From Hominimerdicola alba (GTDB taxonomy: Bacteria; Bacillota; Clostridia; Oscillospirales; Ruminococcaceae), in the NCBI RefSeq assembly GCF_900109655.1, contig NZ_FOAT01000006.1, positions 124,001-188,000 of the forward strand: a stretch of 64,000 nucleotides of DNA, given 5' to 3'. The notes beneath the pieces are model-generated. The model was not told the DNA's origin and ran no database searches. It was given only the letters and a program-made list of their open reading frames with translations. A program made the translations under genes and the position numbers. Numbering within the stretch: position 1 is the stretch's first letter; each line of letters starts with the position of its first letter. Positions 61,426-64,000 of the stretch are shown here, in pieces.

Positions 61426-61944
61426 ATGAAAAAAGCGCCGTTTGTGGCGGTTTTGGTACTTCTTCTTGCGGGCTGTAATGCTAATAGTGAAAATTATGAC
61501 AGCCGCGGGGATAACAACTCAGCAACAGTTGAAGAACAGATGGGCAATCGTGAAAACGACAGGCTGTATGTTGATGATACAGGCGACGGCGATGTTATCT
61601 ATGTTTCAGCGGAGAGCGACGATATCAGCTATCGCGACTGTAAGACGGAACAAGCGCAGGTCGGTAATGAGCATTGTGTTCTGTCACTCGGCATCAGCGA
61701 AGAAATGTTATCGGATATACGTCATTCCTGAACTGAAAACTGATACACCTGAACACTGCCATACCACGGAATCCTGCTTCGTGTTCGCCTTTGAAACAGC
61801 GTGAAATACGATGGTTATCAGAATACTTTGTATACCAATTTCCGGGAAAAGTTCAAAAAACAGGACTGCAAATATTACAAGATGGTTAAAATTTCCTCAA
61901 AATACTTGCAAAAACGCGTAAAATGTAGTATAATTGACTTGTAA
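61426..61944 (+). pseudogene. Lipoprotein gene with two frame breaks
   Basis: GGAGGTGA precedes ATG 61426, and the product starts with a lipoprotein signal (VLVLLLAGC, lipobox LAGC). The frame closes after 101 codons at TGA 61729-61731. The +1 frame then continues with coding-like YVIPELKTDTPEHCHTTES to 61804. The original frame resumes with YDGYQNTLYTNFREKFKKQ and runs to a TAA at 61942-61944. Two opposite one-base changes, near 61720 and 61800, would explain this. The intact N-terminal part (61426-61731) may still be made. Confidence 0.58.
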
Positions 61945-62005
61945 AATATCGGCACTGTGCCGTTGGTCGGATAAAGAGAACATTCTCGGAAAGAAGCGTA
62001 TAACT

Positions 62006-62185
62006 ATGGAGAAGACATTTTTCATCAGAAAATCGGCCTCTTCAGAAGAAATTAGCGCACCTGCATACGACAGGTTCCAGCGGATAGAGAAACTCAACCT
62101 TCTGGTTGACAGCGGCTGGGTCATCAAGAGCTTCAAGTGCGATGCACACGAAGAATACTTCATTCTGGAGAAAGCAGATCAGTAA
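62006..62185 (+). CDS. Small hypothetical protein
   Basis: A 59-residue hydrophilic protein, MEKTFFIRKSASSEEISAP, followed by a helix and GWVIKSFKCDAHEEYFILEK. No signal peptide or motif is visible. A strong terminator follows. The ATG at 62006 lies ten bases after GGAAAGAAG. Short size lowers certainty, but the codon pattern and terminator support a gene. Confidence 0.6.
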   Translation: MEKTFFIRKSASSEEISAPAYDRFQRIEKLNLLVDSGWVIKSFKCDAHEEYFILEKADQ

Positions 62186-62190
62186 CACGC

Positions 62191-62226
62191 AGGGGGAATG
62201 ACCGCAAGGGTCTTTCCCCCTTTTTA
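62191..62226 (+). terminator. Terminator after the 59-residue gene
   Basis: AGGGGGAATGACC and GGGTCTTTCCCCCT form a stem capped by GCAA, followed by TTTTATTT. Confidence 0.85.
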
Positions 62227-62292
62227 TTTACAAAGTCCCTACTTACTATTGTGCTGCTGATAAGAAAGATCTGGATCTTCGGAGGGATCATA

Positions 62293-62628
62293 ATGGCTTC
62301 AAAAAGTGTTTTTGTCGGTAAGTGGTCTTATTTAATGCCCGATACAAATGCAGACCCGGATGGGCGCATAGTCCTGATCGAAATGTTATCATTCGGACCC
62401 TGTGAAGTATATGAATGGGGCATAGATAACAATGGTCTGCCTTATGAGGAATATCAATGGTGCGAGAATGAGTTTTTTAAGGATGAAAACTATTTTAAAC
62501 ACATAACGAAAAAGGAATTAACAGAGCAGATCGAGGATGTCATCCGTGTTTTTTCGGAGCATGAGCTATCGGAATGGGCGAATACCTATTGTAAAATACT
62601 TGATCGGCTAAATTCCGATCTATTATAG
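62293..62628 (+). CDS. Hypothetical protein
   Basis: A 111-residue acidic, soluble protein (SKSVFVGKWSYLMPDTNADP, YEEYQWCENEFFKDENYF). GGAGGG precedes ATG 62293 by seven bases. No signal peptide; no family recognised. It stands alone before the flavin reductase-rubredoxin gene. Confidence 0.72.
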   Translation: MASKSVFVGKWSYLMPDTNADPDGRIVLIEMLSFGPCEVYEWGIDNNGLPYEEYQWCENEFFKDENYFKHITKKELTEQIEDVIRVFSEHELSEWANTYCKILDRLNSDLL

Positions 62629-62696
62629 GCATTTTTGTAAAAAATAATTTTCAAATAAGGCAGGCGGAGATACTGCCGTAAAAAGGAGGAATTTTC

Positions 62697-63455
62697 ATGG
62701 ACATGAAAGTAATGAACAAGATATCCTACGGATTGTATGTGCTGACGGCAAGATGCGGCAACCAGTTCAATGGGTGCATCATCAATACCCTGGCACAGGT
62801 CACAAGCTCGCCTAACCGCGTATCTGTCACGGTGAATAAGGGGAATTTCACCGAGTATATGATACGTTCAAGCGGCAGGTTCAATGTATCAATGATAGAC
62901 GAAAGCGCCGATTTTTCCTTGTTCACCCACTTCGGTTTCCAAAGCGGAAGATGGGGCAACAAATTCTATGACTACGCCCTGAAAAAGGCGGAGAACGGTC
63001 TACCCATAATCGAAAAGGGCGCGTGCGCTTATGTCTGCTGTGAGGTAGTGCAGACCGTTGACCTGGGCACCCATACCATGTTCATCGCCGACGTTGCCGA
63101 CGGCGAAGTGATATCCGATAAAGCCCCCATGACATATGCATATTACCACGCAAACGTAAAGCCCAAGCCCGCGGCGGCTGAAAGTGCTTCGGACGGCGAA
63201 AGATGGGTATGTAATATATGCGGCTATATCTATGAGGGTCATCTCCCAGATGATTTTATCTGTCCCCTGTGCAAGCACGGTGCGGCTGATTTTTCAAGGG
63301 TAGATACTCCCGCTGAAGCTGAAAATACCGCCGCATCTGCTGATGAAAAGTGGGTATGCGAGGTCTGCGGATATGTCCATGAGGGCGCACTGCCCGATGA
63401 CTTTGTCTGTCCTCTCTGCGGAGTTGGTTCAGACAGTTTCAAACGGCTGGACTAG
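62697..63455 (+). CDS. Flavin reductase fused to two rubredoxin domains
   Basis: A 252-residue electron-transfer protein. Residues 1-155 are an FMN-binding flavin reductase domain (ISYGLYVLTARCGNQFNGCI...TSSPNRVSVTVNKGNFT). Then come two rubredoxin domains, WVCNICGYIYEG...CPLCKHG and WVCEVCGYVHEG...CPLCGVG, each with four cysteines for one iron. Such proteins (high-molecular-weight rubredoxin, as in Moorella) pass electrons to oxygen- or peroxide-reducing enzymes in anaerobes. AAAGGAGG lies upstream. Two tandem rubredoxins are uncommon. Confidence 0.9.
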   Translation: MDMKVMNKISYGLYVLTARCGNQFNGCIINTLAQVTSSPNRVSVTVNKGNFTEYMIRSSGRFNVSMIDESADFSLFTHFGFQSGRWGNKFYDYALKKAENGLPIIEKGACAYVCCEVVQTVDLGTHTMFIADVADGEVISDKAPMTYAYYHANVKPKPAAAESASDGERWVCNICGYIYEGHLPDDFICPLCKHGAADFSRVDTPAEAENTAASADEKWVCEVCGYVHEGALPDDFVCPLCGVGSDSFKRLD

Positions 63456-63540
63456 CCGCGCAATAATCGGTCAGCATCAAGCAAGACAAGGCTTGACATG
63501 AATTGTGAGAATATTGTAATATAGGAAAGGAAGATGGATG

Positions 63541-63813
63541 ATGGATTGTCCAAAATGCGGAGGCGCAATGACGGACGGTGTCCTGACAGGAAGCGGAAAA
63601 AGCGGAACAGGTGTTCAGTGGATCACCAAGGAATACCGTATGAAGCACGCATTTCCGCCAATGACGCCAAAAGCACTGGAGGAAGCCCAGCGAATAAGCT
63701 TACGCATGGCTGAACTCAATACCCATATGGCTGACGTTTTCTGGGTGTGCAGAAAATGCGGTGTGATAATGGCTGAACTGCCTCGTATAAAGGAGGAGAA
63801 CAGCCATGAGTAA
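63541..63813 (+). CDS. Zinc-ribbon protein
   Basis: A 90-residue protein beginning MDCPKCGGAMTDG, with a second CRKCG knuckle at about residues 70-74, so one zinc site bridges its ends. AAAGGAAG lies seven bases before ATG 63541; ATG 63538 is also possible. The middle is helical (ALEEAQRISLRMAELN). The next gene's ATG overlaps its stop, so they are coupled. Function unknown. Confidence 0.75.
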   Translation: MDCPKCGGAMTDGVLTGSGKSGTGVQWITKEYRMKHAFPPMTPKALEEAQRISLRMAELNTHMADVFWVCRKCGVIMAELPRIKEENSHE

Positions 63814-64000
63814 CTGCATCAAATGTGGCACAACCTGCAAAAAAACAGTCCTCGGCGGTGAGGACGGCGTACTCATATATAAGTACTATGCCGAAAACGA
63901 TACTGTTGAACATTATGCAAGGTACGAACTCTGCTGTGAAGAATGTCCCGACTGCGGAGAACTGTCAGCACCCGAACTTTGCGCAAAAGCAGAGGGCGGG
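63806..64000 (+). CDS. Cysteine-rich protein, 3' end outside window
   Basis: Sixty-five codons are present with no stop before the window ends. The sequence has CIKCGTTC near the start and ELCCEECPDCGE, a cysteine arrangement suggestive of two zinc sites. GGAGGAG precedes ATG 63806, which overlaps the preceding stop. Family unknown. Confidence 0.68.
   Translation, partial: MSNCIKCGTTCKKTVLGGEDGVLIYKYYAENDTVEHYARYELCCEECPDCGELSAPELCAKAEGG

Noticed and set aside
1-64000. CRISPR array, tRNA or rRNA genes
   Set aside because: No regularly spaced direct repeats with unique spacers, no cloverleaf-like sequence and no rRNA signatures were seen on reading the gaps.

Overview
The window reads as chromosomal DNA of a low-to-mid GC Firmicute, most probably a Ruminococcus (Oscillospiraceae, R. 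albus-like). The basis is a secreted CAP protein with two type I dockerin repeats (a cellulosome-type module), clostridial-style -35/-10 promoters with 17-bp spacers, strong AGGAGG ribosome sites, a T-box leader, type 2 OMP decarboxylase and PyrK/PyrD-type dihydroorotate dehydrogenase. The genus is inferred, not proven. I saw no tRNA, rRNA, CRISPR array, transposase or phage gene.

Layout. 1-3.3 kb: end of a Mn-catalase-like gene, a CPBP membrane protease and a cytoplasmic M48 protease with PASTA-like tail plus a partner gene. 3.6-7.2 kb: one very large hybrid sensor kinase carrying two receivers, an HD-GYP domain and an Hpt domain. 7.7-11.2 kb: a five-gene run (acylphosphatase, uridine-kinase-like enzyme, cysteine-cluster protein, leucine-rich-repeat protein, AlkD-like glycosylase). 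11.3-21.2 kb: AraC-type regulator, Nudix hydrolase, membrane-anchored clostripain-type protease, CpsB-like PHP phosphatase, DegV protein, DUF4003 protein, an SPFH/Arc-like gene pair and a HAD phosphatase. 21.5-23.3 kb: pyruvyl transferase fused to a degenerate GDPD domain. 23.5-29.4 kb: valS and ileS. 29.8-34.5 kb: four small orphan genes, then glycogen phosphorylase. 35-39 kb: lipoprotein, metF and the dockerin/CAP protein. 39.6-44 kb: an asparagine block (Asn-type T-box, zinc-ribbon gene, asnS, membrane protein, asnA). 44.2-60.4 kb: a long minus-strand block in which nspC, pyrD, pyrK, pyrF, pyrC, ilvD, a ROK kinase and manA are interleaved with many small proteins of unknown function. 60.5-64 kb: small secreted and lipoprotein genes, a flavin reductase with two rubredoxin domains and zinc-ribbon genes.

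The genes work mainly in pyrimidine synthesis (pyrC, pyrD, pyrK, pyrF), asparagine supply and charging (asnA, asnS), sugar-phosphate and glycogen metabolism (glgP, ROK glucokinase, manA), branched-chain amino acid synthesis and charging (ilvD, ileS, valS), one-carbon metabolism (metF) and oxygen defence (Mn catalase-like protein, flavin reductase-rubredoxin).

The most unusual content is intergenic. At least four dispersed non-coding repeat families occur. One is a 175-bp element in two inverted copies, with a perfect GTTGTAC/GTACAAC hairpin and a compensatory base-pair change that points to a structured RNA. Another is a MITE-like family with 50-bp terminal inverted repeats. There is also a candidate small RNA with its own promoter and terminator at 34.8 kb, and a densely folded region beside it. 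Among the genes, an IleRS whose HIGH motif reads HHGT, a 20-residue-repeat protein, and two genes broken by single-base frame changes deserve a second look.
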